Shown: positions 50,964 to 63,553 of the stretch, piece by piece
Layout: each line of letters begins with the position of its first letter
Position numbering within the stretch: position 1 is the first letter of the stretch
Source of the DNA: Paramecium octaurelia
Lineage: Eukaryota; Ciliophora; Oligohymenophorea; Peniculida; Parameciidae
Reading direction: 5' to 3'
DNA: 64,000 nt
Assembly: GCA_905182995.1 (NCBI GenBank)
Contig: CAJJDP010000055.1
Span: 186,001-250,000, forward strand
Position numbers and translations under genes: made by a program
The notes under the pieces: model-generated
Seen by the model: the letters and a program-made list of their open reading frames with translations, nothing else
Databases searched by the model: none
Told to the model about the DNA's origin: nothing

Positions 50964-51270
50964 ATGAGTAAATAACCAGAGTATATACTTGACTCATATA
51001 AAGTGCCATATTATTTATAAGATTCATGCGTAGATGAATACGTGTACTACCAATAATGTCTAAGACACAATCCCAGATTTTTTGAAAACAAATTGATACA
51101 TTCATTGCCATTTGCAAGTGCTCTAAGTAATTGTGCAAAAAAGTAGCAAATATTTGTGAGAGTAAATAAAACCTTTAATATTTTAGTGTCAAGAATACAG
51201 GGAAAGAGAATTGTTTGAAGAAATGCGAAAGATTTATGTAGAAAGTGTAAGAAAAGGAGAAGAAAGATGA
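50964..51270 (+). CDS. Small CHCH-type protein, NDUFB7 (complex I B18)-like
   Basis: MSKQPEYILDSYKVPYY is followed by CVDEYVYYQQC, a C-x9-C helix, then CAKKQQIFC after a 31-nt intron, then a charged helix YRERELFEEMRKIYVESVRK. Two Cys pairs in a helical hairpin are the CHCH fold of intermembrane-space proteins imported by Mia40. The order of Cys pairs followed by an ERER-type helix resembles complex I subunit NDUFB7. The second pair spans seven, not nine, residues, so assignment is tentative. About 91 aa. Confidence 0.65.
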
Positions 51271-51298
51271 ATTATTGTTTAATAATACAAAAAAAAAT

Positions 51299-51304
51299 AA
51301 AAAA
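51299..51304 (-). terminator. T6 run, likely Pol III terminator of tRNA-Ser
   Basis: A run of six T on the minus strand starts three bases after the tRNA discriminator base, with a second longer T run just beyond. This is the standard Pol III stop. Confidence 0.7.
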
Positions 51305-51306
51305 TT

Positions 51307-51387
51307 CGTCAGCTACAGGATTTGAACCTGTGCGGGTAAACCCAGCGGATTTCGAGTCCGCCTCCTTAACCACTCGGACAAACTGAC
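51307..51387 (-). tRNA. tRNA-Ser, anticodon CGA
   Basis: A 7-bp acceptor stem (GTCAGTT with AGCTGAC, one G-T pair) with discriminator G. The anticodon stem GCGGA/TCCGC encloses loop CTCGAAA, giving anticodon CGA for codon UCG. A long variable arm (GGGTTTACCC) and TTC-containing T loop (GGTTCAAATCC) fit a class II serine tRNA. No intron. The A box (TGTCCGAGTGG) and B box (GGTTCAAATCC) are internal promoters. It sits alone between protein genes. Confidence 0.96.
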
Positions 51388-51540
51388 AACTTCTAATTAA
51401 TAATCCATACATTAATATATTTATATTACGAAATATAATATGAAGAGATTTCATAATCATTTCTTAGCTCCTTCAAATAAGAACATGAACAATTAAAATG
51501 ATCATATGGATAATTTTATTTATTTCAAAATTGTTTGACA

Positions 51541-51799
51541 ATGGATGTTGAAAAATATGGAGGTAGTATATGGATAATTAGAGTTTAAAAATTTGCCTAA
51601 AAATAAAATAAACTAAAGAGGCTAATTAAAGGAGGTTAATACGTTAGCTGAATATTTTAATTAAGCTAATTTTATTAAGAGTTATTTAAGATTGATTTAA
51701 ATTTTATTCGTCATAAAGGTGTCAAGAAGGAAAATAGTTGAAGTATAATCAACATTTAATGAAGAAAGAATTGCATAAAAAATCCACTCTATCTATTGA
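51541..51799 (+). CDS. Small hypothetical protein
   Basis: MDVEKYG joins after a 19-nt intron to EFKNLPKNKINQRGQLKE and NTLAEYFNQANFIKSYLR, ending at TGA. The composition looks coding. A different frame near the 3' end (QHLMKKELHKKSTLSIDVQ) looks better than the one I follow, so a further intron or a frame change may be missed. No family recognised. Confidence 0.35.
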
Positions 51800-51861
51800 T
51801 GTTTAAAATGTATTACAAGATATTAAGAGACAAATGATTCATAAATGTAATTTATACTTAA

Positions 51862-53748
51862 TCATTCTTCATCAAAATCATTATCAACATCATCTGGCAC
51901 ATCTTCAGGTATTTTTGGTAAGGGATGCTCTTCATCATATTTAAGTTCCCATTCTTCTCTATTTGGTGGTTCTTGGTCTTCTTATTATTGGATAGAATTC
52001 TTATACTCTTCAAACTTTTATTCTTTCTCCTAAAGAAAGAAATTGACAAATAAATTACTTCTTTGATTTTTGCAACTTACTCAGTTGTTTCCTAAATCAA
52101 TTTTCTAAGATTGGCAATCTTTTCTCTTCTGATTTCAATATCTAGAACTCTTAATTTGATGATGTACTGCATCCATTTCAAAATTTTAGCATAACAAACA
52201 TTGTACTCTTCTACTTGTTCAACTGTGAATTTGCTGATTCTCTTTTAAATTCTATTCAATTTAGCATGTTTTGGCACTTCTTCAGTTCTAGCTCCTCTAT
52301 ATTCATAATCAAGTATTTTTTGAATCAAGTCTTCACAAATGTAATGTTTGACTCCAGTCCAATCAAGTTGATTAGTACCCTTTTCCAGTAGATTCTCTTT
52401 ATTATAATTTAGGAATAGCATTAAAGCCAATAATAGACCAGGATATTTAAGTACTCTGACTTGTTTCAAAGAAAACAATTCTTATTGCAATTGTTGAATT
52501 TATTAAGCAACGGTGTTAGCTCTAATAGATAGCAATGCAAATTAATGTTCCTTTTCTCTTTCCTTTAAATCCTCATACTAAGATTGTTAAGATTCCACAG
52601 CCTATTCTTCTTAAACTGTCAACGTTTCTGATCTCTCCTTAACTCCTTACTCTTAATAAGCAATCATATGATCTATGTCTTCTGACAATAATTTGCTCTC
52701 CATTTAATTCCAACTTTATGCAAACAAATTCACATAATCCTCAAAGTATTATCTATCTTGCTAACTGATTTCAACATCTTTGCCCAAAGTATCAAAACAT
52801 ACAACGAATTATCGTTTTTAAGATTGGAATGGTGCTTCACTCTCATCTTGCCAATTGGCTAAATATTGATCTAATTCTTCTTGAATGGGAGTGGGATCTT
52901 GTTCAGTCTCTGTGGCTTCTTTGAGTCTAGCATTGAATTCATTAATTTTATTTTCCTTCTCTAATTTCTTTTCCACATCTGCTTTTTTGAATCTCAATCT
53001 CTCTTCAATACCTGCATCTAATGACGCTGGAAACAAGCACGATTAATAAATAAGTGGAATTGCTAAGAATGCCCCTAACTTTTTCCATTTAAAATAGATT
53101 AGTCTCTACTCTTTAGTCACATCTGGGATGTAAATTATGGGAGATTAAGGCTGTTGTCCTTCTTCTGGAGGTGGAATTTCTCTAAATACTTCACCAGTTA
53201 TTCCTACTTCATTTAGAGGGAGGGTTTGACCAATCATGAAATTATGATCATCGTTGGCTCCTATATATTTAATCAATTTTGGTTATTCTGAATCAAGATG
53301 AGCATTTTCATCATCATCATTTTCATTAATTTATTTATTTGGGAAATCAACATATCCTACATAGACTCCTGTAAGACCCTTCTTTTGGAGATGATTGCAA
53401 AAGTCTTTGACCAATAATTTTTAGTGGAATTCATGGGTTTTGATAATATTTTGAAATTCCAATTCCTTCAGATTTTCTTCATCTTGTAACTGTTTCTCTC
53501 TGCGATCTTTCTCTTCTTAAACCTCTTATTCCTTCTTCTGTTGCTCTCTAAATTATTTCTATTAATTACATTAAAGCCTCCTTATAAGTAATGTGATCTT
53601 GCATTGACCCTCTATTGGACTCTGTTCGATTATGATTCAACAACCACTTTGCCAAATACTCAATTGGGAATTGCGGTTTCACTCGATATAACTCAGCCAA
53701 CCCTTTTGTAATGACCTTCCCGATGCGCTCAGACTTTAAATAAGCCAT
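51862..53748 (-). CDS. RSP2: Radial spoke protein 2-like (DPY-30 plus GAF domains)
   Basis: MAYLKSERIGKVITKGLAEL is followed by PIEYLAKWLLNH, the DPY-30/DYDC dimerisation helix pair that docks on RIIa-type partners. A coil follows, then a GAF-like domain (LLVKDFCNHLQKKGLTGVYV; FMIGQTLPLNEVGITGEVF; GAFLAIPLIYQSC). Next come helical regions with SLKQVRVLKYPGLLLALMLF and an acidic tail ending PDDVDNDFDEE. DPY-30 at the N-terminus with a downstream GAF is the layout of Chlamydomonas RSP2, a stalk protein of radial spokes. One 27-nt intron lies near 52045. I chose ATG 53748 because DYDC proteins start just before this helix; an upstream ATG at 53814 would overlap the MORN gene by 17 bases. Confidence 0.82.
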
Positions 53749-53797
53749 ATCTATTTTATCTGTTTCAGGTATCAAGTTCATTAAATAATATAATAAA

Positions 53798-54814
53798 TCA
53801 AACAAAACATCCATAAATCCATTTCCCTTGTAATATTACACACTCATCTTGAGATAACGAACCCACTCCATGAAAGGCATCCAAAGCAAACCCTCCAACG
53901 AACTTAAACTCTTCTCCCTTGCAATTAAAATTCATTACTCCTTGACCATGAAATTATCCATTTCTAAATTCTCCCTCATAAGAAGTGAATTGATGTTAAA
54001 CTAATTTAAACTATTTAAAGTTCAACAATTTAAATTCATCCTCTTAGTAATCTTGATTCACAAATCTTCCTCTTCCTGAAAATTGATCATTCTACCATTA
54101 ACCTTAATATACTATATTCTAATAAAAGTCTTTCAAAGTTCCATTGCCCTGTCTCATTCCATTAACCCAGTCACCCTCATAAACAAATCCATTTTCATAT
54201 ACTTTTCTACCTCTCCCATTCTAAACATCCTCTCTGATGGTTATGTTGGATTTCTTGAATTTCCCCACTGATGGTGTTTTACTATAAGTTCTGTGATGAC
54301 AAATCATCTTGTCTTGCAACCTCGAACTATCAATTGGAGAATGGGTAGTGTGAATTGTATGTTTAACAGAATTCATATAAGATTGCAATGTATGTTAACT
54401 TATACAATTAGATTACTTATTGGATCTTGTGGGTCCACTTAAGTAATATGAATATGATTCTACTGAATCGGTTTCTGTCTTTTTAAGTTGGGATCTTAAT
54501 TAGTCATTCTTTTCCATTATATGAGCTATCTTTTTTTCTAAAAAACTCAATTTGCTTATAGTTTCATCAAGCATGTCTTCTTACTTGCTCTTCTTTCTCT
54601 TAAAATAGGTAATTTATGAAGTTGGAGATTTTGGCATAGTAGAAGGTGGCAAATTATGAACAACAGCTATTTTATTATCAATGCATCTAAATGGACTTTG
54701 TGAGGTGCTTGGTGAATGAACTCGCAAGAGACGAGTAGTTTGCAATCTGCTAGGTGTTTTACTAGTGATATTAAGGTGATTTGGTCTTCTGTTCTCTTTT
54801 GAATATTGTTTCAT
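53798..54814 (-). CDS. MORN-repeat protein
   Basis: MKQYSKENRRPNH opens a Ser/Thr/Pro-rich, probably disordered N-terminus, then a coil (DETISKLSFLEKKIAHIMEK). The C-terminal half has MORN units: GRGRKVYENGFVYEGDWVNG, VYQGQWQNDQFSGRGRF, SYEGEFRNGQFHGQGVMNF, and a last one ending WIYGCFV at TGA. Single exon in my reading. MORN repeats bind membranes or form scaffolds and are common in ciliary and cortical proteins. It ends 50 bp before the RSP2-like start, on the same strand. Confidence 0.85.
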
Positions 54815-54869
54815 CAGTTAATTTTTATATATTATTGTCTACTTATAGAAAAAATGTATAATTAATTAA

Positions 54870-57520
54870 TCAATTTTTCAGTCGAAGCATCATATGCCTT
54901 TTTACAGAGTAGAAGGATGGAGGCACATTAGGTTTAGGAGGTCTGGTCGATTTTTAAGACTCTATAATACTATTAATGTTTTTAGATAGATCCGTTATTA
55001 GTGGTTCTTCTGATTTCTTTGGAGCCAAGAAATGCTATGGTTTGACTTTCAATCCTAGTTGTTCCAAATTAGTTTAGGTATTTAATTTATTCTTCACATT
55101 GATACCCATCTATTGTAATAAAGGAGGTGTTGTTTGATGGGATTTGGATTGCAACTTTTTTTGATCCTTAATTTACTTGTTTATGGTAATATTGCTTCGT
55201 AATCTAGTGTGCTATTTAAACACATTGTAATTTGATGTATTAAAGGATTGAATAGGAAATTAGATGTCTTCTTCTGTGACTTCCAAGTTTGCAGTAGATG
55301 GTCTCTATAAAGTGGTATGCATTAATTATTATAATGGTTGGAATTAATTAAGATTGTAATCCTCTTAAAATACAAGGGTGGCTGAATTCTGTCCAGTTGC
55401 AAAGTTGGTGATGTAATTAGTTATTTTGGTAGACTTTTTGGATTATGAATTAGATGAGACTTTTTTGATGATTGAATTCTGGGCAGATCTGGAAGGATTA
55501 TTAAACTTCTTTTCACTTTTTTGAATGCTGAGCAGAATGGATTATTGTGAAGATTACTATTATTATTATTATATTCTGGGACTAAATCTTTATTCTATTT
55601 TTGATTTTGAAACAGGTTGCAAGATAGAAATCATTGGTTTTTCTTTGTATCTCGATTTCGTTAAGTCTTCTGACAGTAATAATTATTATTTTATGTCTTC
55701 CAAATAAGTTTCACTTCCATCATCATCAGATGAATCAGATTCTTTCTCTGATACTGATATGTTCATTTTATCAGCATCTTGTTTAAGTTCATCAAATAGA
55801 TTAGCAAACTTAGTATTTTGAAATTATTAATAACATTAATCTTCTTAATAACCAGTGAAACTTCTTTTTTTGTTGAATGATGAATTTTTTAGTTATCGAT
55901 TTGATCTTTTAGTCTCATCATTTTTTTGATTGTATATGACATCCATCTCACTTTGCATCTCAACTAATTCAGTCAATGCCTCTCCTATTATCCATCCCAT
56001 CTATATCCAGTGCTTGCATGTAAATTCAAAGGTCTAAGTTGAATTATAATAACTCCCATTGGATGATTCTATTGTAAAACAATTTACTATGTCATACAAG
56101 TCTAAAAACACTCCTCTGGCAGTTGACTTCTTCGATTGACTTATTCTGAATATTGAAGAATAGTATCGAAACATTTCTGTCTTCTAACCCAATAGTTTAG
56201 CTAACACTCTACACTTATAATAATTGTAATTCCACAATGGATATTCAGGACCGTAAAGAAATACATTCTTTTTTACTTATATATTTGTTATTCTTACCAG
56301 AATGACCATGCAGATCAATGAATCCTATGAGATTGTTCCCAAATATACTATGCTACTCTTTCACTAATCTTTTCATTGCCCATACTGTAGGAAACAGCAT
56401 CTGATCTGTCAACTTAAACCTGCGATTCAAATCTTTACCTGCTATCCCTGTTCTATAGTTTCCCAAAATCACTCCATCAGGATTCATCATAGGTACAACC
56501 TTTATTACACACCTATTTCATAATCAATAATCAGTACTTCTTGATCAGTTTCAATCCCTACTGACTAGACAGGAATTCTAATAATCCTTACATAACCCAA
56601 GAACCATTCGATTCACCAGGGTGGATTCGAGCTTGAATTATCATACATTTTTGGTTCTAATAATTATTCCCATTGCTGAATGTGTAAAGTGGTAATTGTA
56701 TACCACTTAATGATTCACAAAATACTGTTTTTTCAACATGGTTACAGTTTTTTTGCATGTTCCAACAAAATTCAAGCAATTATGTATATGTATATGGCAC
56801 ACAATAAGCAACCTTTATAAGTTCATTATCTCCATTGCAAACTAATTTAAAAGACAAGCAATTATAATGTTAATGATGATGAGTTTTATATTGCATTTAT
56901 TCTCCTCCCTACAACCATTCTGGATTTGTTGATCTCCATAAATACGGTTTCATTCCTCTTTCATAAAGAGTACGTGATTTGCGAAAATTACACACATTTA
57001 ATTGAATAGTTTCAGCTTTCTTCATTCCTGTGATTTCAAAGTTGTACCATGAGGTATGTCCTTTAGTGTTACCATCTACTCTCATATACAAATCGTATTC
57101 TGTTTCAGAACACTTGACTACAACATCTAAATTACCACTCTCAAAAGTTGAATTGAAAATGATTCTACTGCTCAGGTTGGGATTCATGCCTAGAAATGGT
57201 AATTGGGGTTTTCTTTGCAATATTTTAATTTATTTGAAAGGATAGGATGAGCCATTTGAGTATTATTTATGCATCTGCCCAGTGTCTTCTGGTCTGAATC
57301 CAAGATAAACTAATTGATTATTGTGTAATGCTTTGGCTATGATTGAGTCGTTTAAGTGATTGGCAAAGTTGAGTGTGAGTAATTTACTATAGTCAACTTT
57401 TGGAGCCCATCCAAGAAGCATGTCATTCTCCAGGCTGAAGCTATGATCTGTAAGAGTGATGGCCTTAGGAATTTGATTAAGGAACGGTTGGATGTTCAAA
57501 TCAACATCCTAATTTAACAT
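54870..57520 (-). CDS. Cytosolic carboxypeptidase (CCP/AGBL, M14), probable tubulin deglutamylase
   Basis: MLNQDVDLNIQPF leads to the CCP-specific N-domain (FESGNLDVVVKCSETEYDLY, SWYNFEITGMKK, LYERGMKPYLW). The M14 catalytic part has QARIHPGESNGSW (zinc His and Glu), MMNPDGVILGNYRTG, KDLNRRF and FIDLHGHS (third zinc His). A 25-nt intron near 56520-56545 is required between them. The last 350 or so residues are Ser/Lys-rich and probably disordered. CCP enzymes remove glutamates from tubulin tails; in ciliates this tunes axonemal microtubules. The catalytic residues I can check are intact. I did not trace every intron of the tail. Confidence 0.88.
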
Positions 57521-58284
57521 ACTATAATAAAAATATGAGGAACTGTCAAAATTGATTCAATCATGAACTAAGGTATATTATCATATTTTAACGATTCAAC
57601 ATTAGAAAACATCCCATATGATTACAGGAACGAGAAATAATCTTTATTATTACGTGTAAGGATAGAGGAGAGTAATGTATATGTGAAGTATGTTCAATAA
57701 TCCTTAATGCCTATTTGAGTTTCAAAAGAACTCAGATTTTCATAAGCATGAAGACTCATATTTGATTATTTAGTGTATCCATTTTGCAAGATTTGTAGTG
57801 GTCTTGACACTTTAAAAATATGTTAGTAGACAGATCCAACTAAAATATTATTTTCAAAAAAGGAATAATCTTAAACTTATAAGATCTAAATTATTATAAT
57901 GTTAACTATAAACTAAAATAATGACATTGACAAAATTTATTGAAATAACTTTAAAATATGAATTTTGCGGCTATTAGTTTCCTCCCTTGTATTAGATGGA
58001 CAGAACTTTTAATCTCACCAAATTGCATTAAGTTTAAATTAGGCACAAAAAAAAATTGAACATAGGCAGTAATTCTTAAGTTGATATCGATATTAGGTAC
58101 GAATTAAAATATGTAAAATTTCACGGAGTTAAGTTAATCTAATCAATTTAATCCAATTTGATATATAAAATAGTATCCAATTCAACCAATAGTTTAGCGA
58201 TATCATTTAGAAACATTTTCATCTTATTCAACAAAAGAACTTTAATAACTTTAATTTATAAATTAATTAATTGTATTATATTAT
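57521..58284. other. Intergenic region with possible pseudogene
   Basis: From ATG 57563 the plus frame reads MNQGILSYFNDSTLENIPYD, then RVRIEESNVYVKYVQQ, then two in-frame TGA codons, then FCKICSGLDTLKICQQTDP. The frame looks protein-like on both sides of the stops. No tidy intron removes both TGAs in that frame. It may be a decayed gene; the remaining sequence to 58284 has no supported feature. Confidence 0.35.
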
Positions 58285-60543
58285 TCAATTATAAATATCA
58301 ATGATTACAAAATAATCAAACATTGATTGATTTTTTAAATTGCTCTTTGTTCTTTAAAAAATATTCAATCCTAAATATATATAATTATATTACGTTTAAT
58401 TACAAATAGGGCATCTTACTAATTTTGTATTAATTCTTACCCAATCTTCAAAACAATCTAAATGAAAAGTATGTCCGCAGAATATCTAAATGATATCCTG
58501 CTATATTTAGTATTTCTCAATACAGAAAGGACACTTGTCTTCATCATATTTTAGAATCTATTATGAAAATCTCTCCTTTACTATTACTTTGTCCTTAATC
58601 ATCGACTCTATTACTATGCAGAGACTGTCATTATCTAATCTCTACTGATTATTTTGAAGAGATAACTAAATTAAATAATTCATTCTTTTATTTGCTAAAT
58701 AAATGATAGTTCCAAAAAGCATTATGGTTAAACTCAACCAACCTACTAGCTTCTAAATTGGATAAATTTCTGAATCTATTAAAGAATCTGGTGACTTGAT
58801 TGTGATTGTTAGATCATTCACTTTTATATCCTCCAAAATTACGAAAGTTATTCTAAAATAATATCCTTTAAATTAAAAAACAGAGTTAAAATGATTAATC
58901 AATATTTCATCACATAATTATATCAAATCATTTCCTAAGCATATACTTTGTTAAATAAAATTCACGTTTGATAATTATTCTACTTATAAACTAAAATCCA
59001 AATTAAATTCTTATAAAATAGTTGCATCATGAAATAATGTAAATACCGTACCTTTTGAAACATTCCCATAGTAAGTTTAATTAAACTCTATTTCTTAGCC
59101 ACACTTCAACCTTTTACTAACAAACCATTTTGAGCTTTCCTTCACTTAATTTAAGTCTAATCCCTCGTAACTCTATTGAGTCTAACAAATATCATCTATC
59201 CACTCACAACCAGTTTAATACATACAAGCATAACAACTATTAAATCTATTGCAACCATGTAAAAAATTATTATACAAAGATTCAAATATACACTCCGATT
59301 TATAGGGTAATAAGGAAATATTCAAAGGTTCATATATTAGATCACAAGGCATTGTACACTCTTTTGTTACTTTAACATCAGATTCATCTGAGTATGATTA
59401 ACTTTTTGTATCATATGATTATTAATACTTGATAGATTATAAATTCATTTAAGGTAACTCCTCGATAGCATATTAACAAAATTAAAATTAGTCCATTATT
59501 ATATTTTTAATATGGACTTCTACTATTTCAAATTGATCATAAATTAATATCAATTTAGTTTCGTCTAAAAGAAAAGCAATTTTAGAATATTACAAATCGA
59601 TCTTTTGAATTAATCTCACAGATTTTGATTAATATTAATATTGAGTTTCTTCAATAATAAATATTTTAGTGTAGTTCATATTTTGTTACAATATGTAATT
59701 AGAATCTGTTCCATCAAAATTAGTTATCATTTATAGAGGTTGCTAATCAAACCAATATATTTCTTAAATTTCATATAAAGTCTCACCTATGCTAAATAGT
59801 ACTTAAAATTGCTCATATGTGATGATTATGTAACCTGATTTCCACACTTTCCACTTAAAAGGAACTTTATTTTCAGATAAAGAGTATGTAGATGCCTCTC
59901 TGAATTAGTCATCAAATAGAGAGTATTCAAACAATTAGATCTGATTCTACTTCAATACAATTAACAATAGTGCATTTCTTACTTTGTTATAATATTATGA
60001 ATATCCAAAAATGCTTCTATCATCTTCTGAATTGAATTTGTATGAAATACTTTAAAACTAATTAACATTCCCAGGATAAATTGGATGCATTTCGATCAAG
60101 TAATCTTGTTTACCTTATCTTTTTAAGAGCGATACCATCACACAGATTGAATCTATTTATGTGAGTTCATAAAACATTAGAGTATTTTCCTTCTTAATCA
60201 AATTTGAATGTTAAGTATATAGAGTCCTTCTTATTTCTAAGGTTTTCTATTCTTCAGTTGTGATGAGTTGGCAAATTACATAGTTGCTTAATTAAATTTC
60301 ACCATTTCTTTCAAAAGAATAAATGCCAATCTATTATATAAACCATCTAATATCTACTTATTTGTAAGTGAGTTCTAATTTTGGAACAAAAACATAATGC
60401 TAAATACATTGGAATAGGTAGTGATCCGAATTTGCACCAGAGTAAGAGCATTCTTTAAAAATTTGATTCTCCACACTACCATTTGATCTCGAATATAGGT
60501 GAGAACCAAATACTAACTCAATAAATATTATGTAGAAATGCAT
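58285..60543 (-). CDS. Transmembrane RING-H2 protein, putative E3 ubiquitin ligase
   Basis: MHFYIIFIELVFGSHLYSRS is a likely signal peptide. A long ectodomain of about 580 residues follows with a late Cys-rich part (ECTMPCDL; FNSCYACMYQTGCEW; DICQTQQ). One span (LVGWLSLTIMLFGTIIYLA) leads to a cytosolic RING-H2: CPFCIEKY, IFCGHTFHLDCFEDW, CPIC. One uninterrupted frame of about 752 codons, the longest intron-free gene here. RING-H2 next to a membrane span is the design of RNF13/GRAIL-type ligases acting on secretory or endosomal cargo. The ectodomain fold is not recognised. Confidence 0.88.
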
Positions 60544-60680
60544 GAAAAAATTAATTGTTTTTGATTTAAATGAATTAAGAACTTTATAATAAACTAAAAT
60601 ACTTGGTGAACAAATTCCATATAATATCCTGATAAATTTTTATAATTTTATAGAAAATACATATAATTGTATAAAATTGA

Positions 60681-62435
60681 TCATTAACGAACTGTCATCT
60701 ATTATTTCCACTATTTAAACTATGCTATAGGTGATTGATCTTCTTCGTCCGAGGATTCCTTAAATTTTACTTCCTTGTTGATCATATCTAAGTATGAAAT
60801 TGATCTATCTCTATTTCCAAATGTATCGAGAGCATATTAATCCTTATTTGAAGGGTTACTTTTCTTCACCTTCTATTAGAATTAAGCTTTGTAAGATGTA
60901 TTTTATTGAGACTGTTGCTTCAATTAATTTATGCATTAATTAGATTTGGTATCTTTCTTTTCATGATTTTCTTTATTTTATTGTATACTGTCTTTGGTTT
61001 TATTTAATTGTCTTCCGTATTTATTTTGTTTCTCTTTTTCATCCTATAAGGATTGATCAGTAATGGCACTTTAACAAGAAATGTTAAATTGAGGTAACAT
61101 ATATTCTTGAGAATATCTTAATTCTTCTTATTAATGAACTTCTGATTGTAATTATTTGACTTATTATTGCAATTCTTAATTTTACTATCTCAAAGTTTGC
61201 TTCTCCTATTTGAATTTTGTGATTTGCTTATGTATTTCTGTTAGATGATTTTATAGTTCTTCAATAAAGTTTTAATTTTCATTCAATTACTTCATCAAGT
61301 TTGAGATTTCTTTTTCATGTTTTGATTCAAGTTCTTTCTCCTTGATATCATATTATTCTTCAAAGTACTTTTACATTTCTTCAATCACAACCTATTCATT
61401 GTTTGTTAATAATTATTGTTCCAATATAGTAATCTATTAATTTTATTAAACCAATTTCTTTTCCAATTCATTAAATTTAACCATTAAATCCTGGTTCTCT
61501 TTCTCTTTTTGCTAAATCAAACTCTCCCTTTCCTTTAGTTATTCATCATAACTTTATTTGGTCATCTCTAATTAAGCTTAATTCTCATCTAATTATAATT
61601 CCATTTATTCAATCTAACTCTTTTATTAGTTAAGTATATTAGTCATCTAATTATTCTGTGTATTAACAATATTCAATTATTTCTAGAACTCGTTTCTAAA
61701 ACTCAGACTTAATAAATATACTTTTATGCATTAAGACATTTCTCTATTGTACTCTTCTCTCTGGAGGATAGGTTGTTTGCTTCAGCAATCAGTATCTCAT
61801 ACTTCTCTGCTATTTGCATTTTCTCTCTTTCTAATTAATCAACTGTATGTTTCATCTTCTCTATTTGAGTAATCCTTTCTTATAAAATCTATTGATGCTC
61901 ATATAAATACTTAATTCAATTTTGAATTCTCTCCTAATATTAAATTTATCTTCTGTTCATATTCCATAACTCTTTTTTCTTATAACTTTTCTTTTTCCAT
62001 TCTTCTCGAAGATTCTAATTGATCGTCCTTGTGTAATAGTTTGTTCTTAATTATATGATAATCAAATACTTCAATCTCTAATTATCTTAATAATTTGTTT
62101 AAATTCATAATCTCATTATCCTTTTTGTTAAGAATTTATGCAAACTTATCTTATTACTCTAAAAATTGGGACGATTTATCCACATCACTAATCCGTTTAT
62201 TCTTCTCTATCTCATCCATTAACATTCTTTTCAATTCAATGTTCTCAGCCAACTATTCTTCAAGTTAAGTTCTATAATCCTCAAGGTCATATTTATTATC
62301 TCGATCGCAAGCAAATGAAACCATTGAAGTTTTTAAAGAGGCTTCTGATCTGTTAGTAACATCTAATGGTTTCAAGACTTCCCTATTTGATAATTAGAAT
62401 TGCTTCTCTTCACTATCTATGTAGTATTTGTTCAT
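60681..62435 (-). CDS. Long coiled-coil protein
   Basis: MNKYYIDSEEKQF starts a protein that is almost all heptad repeats over about 500 residues (for example YRTQLEEQLAENIELKRMLM; KDNEIMNLNKLLRQLEIEV; MEKEKLQEKRVMEYEQKI). It ends in an acidic patch (ESSDEEDQSP) and a polar tail. One intron of 26 nt is likely near 61705. No globular domain. Such proteins build centriolar, basal-body or cortical structures in ciliates, and the neighbours would fit that, but no specific identity is visible. Confidence 0.78.
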
Positions 62436-62978
62436 AAGTTCTTTTAACGAATAAATATTTAATAATATGATGTATAAAAATTTAATGGATATTTGATAAA
62501 AACTATAGGTGAAAATAACGTTTAAAATATCTGATTACTAACACTAAGCTTATATCTTAAGAGAAATGCTCATCTCCAACACTATTATACATTTAAAAGT
62601 TTATTAATTAAATAGACGAATATTAGATTAATCAAATTATTAAATTAATATTTTCTAAGTAATTGGATGACATAATCATTAATTTCAGAATTCGCAATTT
62701 CTATTGCAATCCTTTTGTTATTGATTTTTTTAATGTAATATTATTTCTTCCAATATTTTAGTGATATCGAAAAATCGCCTAAAAAATGGTGAATGGATTA
62801 TTCAAATTGTGATTTGATTAGACACAAATTATGATTAATATTTATGAGAAAATATAGACAGAGAAATCTATAGACCTCCTCTTTTATATACCCTTTTAAA
62901 TCCGCAAAAAACATAAATATATAAAAAGTAAATTAAGATATTAATAATTAAAATATATATAAGATAGTGTTTTATTTT
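62436..62978. other. Intergenic region
   Basis: AT-rich, between two minus-strand genes. No frame, repeat or RNA that I can support. Confidence 0.5.
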
Positions 62979-63499
62979 TCAATGACATATTTTCTTCATC
63001 AAAGTTATTTGCTATTCTAAAATTTACTCAACTAAGCTATATTCTTTTTATTTTTCCTACCTAAGTTCTTCTTCAAGTACTTTTTGATCCATTATTTAAT
63101 TTACATCCTCTTTTTAAGATTAGATGTGCTACAGGAAGTGCTATAATTATCGGTTTAGCTTTTATTTGAATTCCTAATCTCTGGAGATTTGCTCGCTTTT
63201 GATACCTTTTTGAATTTAAACAATCTATTTTAGCAAATCAATTTGTCTATCATAATCTAAAGTTGATTGAAAATATATATACCTTTAAGAGATTGTTTGA
63301 TAATTCCTTGTTTTCTGAATTTGTTTAAAATTGCTTTAGCGGTCGAAAAGTTAATCTTACAAATTTAAGCAGAGGCTCTTATAGTCTTGTTATCACATAA
63401 TACAAGTTTGAGAAATTCTATTCTACAGGCAATCTTTTCTTTATTCTCTTTGATGCAATTCTTTTTTTAGAAATTCTCAATTTACTTCGCTTACAACAT
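62979..63499 (-). CDS. Small helix-turn-helix plus coiled-coil protein
   Basis: MLQAKQIENFQKKNC leads to FLKLVLCDNKTIRASAQICK then INFSTAKAILNKFRKQG, a homeodomain-like HTH of the kind seen in many ciliate proteins (NYSTAKTIL type). After a 26-nt intron a coil follows (QIDLLKQIVQIQKGIKSEQI; VLEEELRQEKQKEYSLVEQI). About 164 aa. The HTH suggests DNA binding and the coil dimerisation, so a small transcription or chromatin factor is possible. Origin from a transposase-type HTH is also possible. No flanking inverted repeats seen. Confidence 0.72.
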
Positions 63500-63553
63500 T
63501 GATATATTAAAAAATATTAAATTAGTATTCTGAAATAGAATGACTTATTAGGA

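Noticed and set aside
51272-51460. Open frame across the tRNA gene on the minus strand
   Set aside because: It is an accidental reading of the tRNA-Ser sequence; the cloverleaf explains the conservation.
53749-53814. Longer N-terminus of the RSP2-like protein starting at 53814
   Set aside because: It would overlap the MORN gene by 17 bases, and DPY-30/DYDC proteins normally begin just before the helix at MAYLKS.
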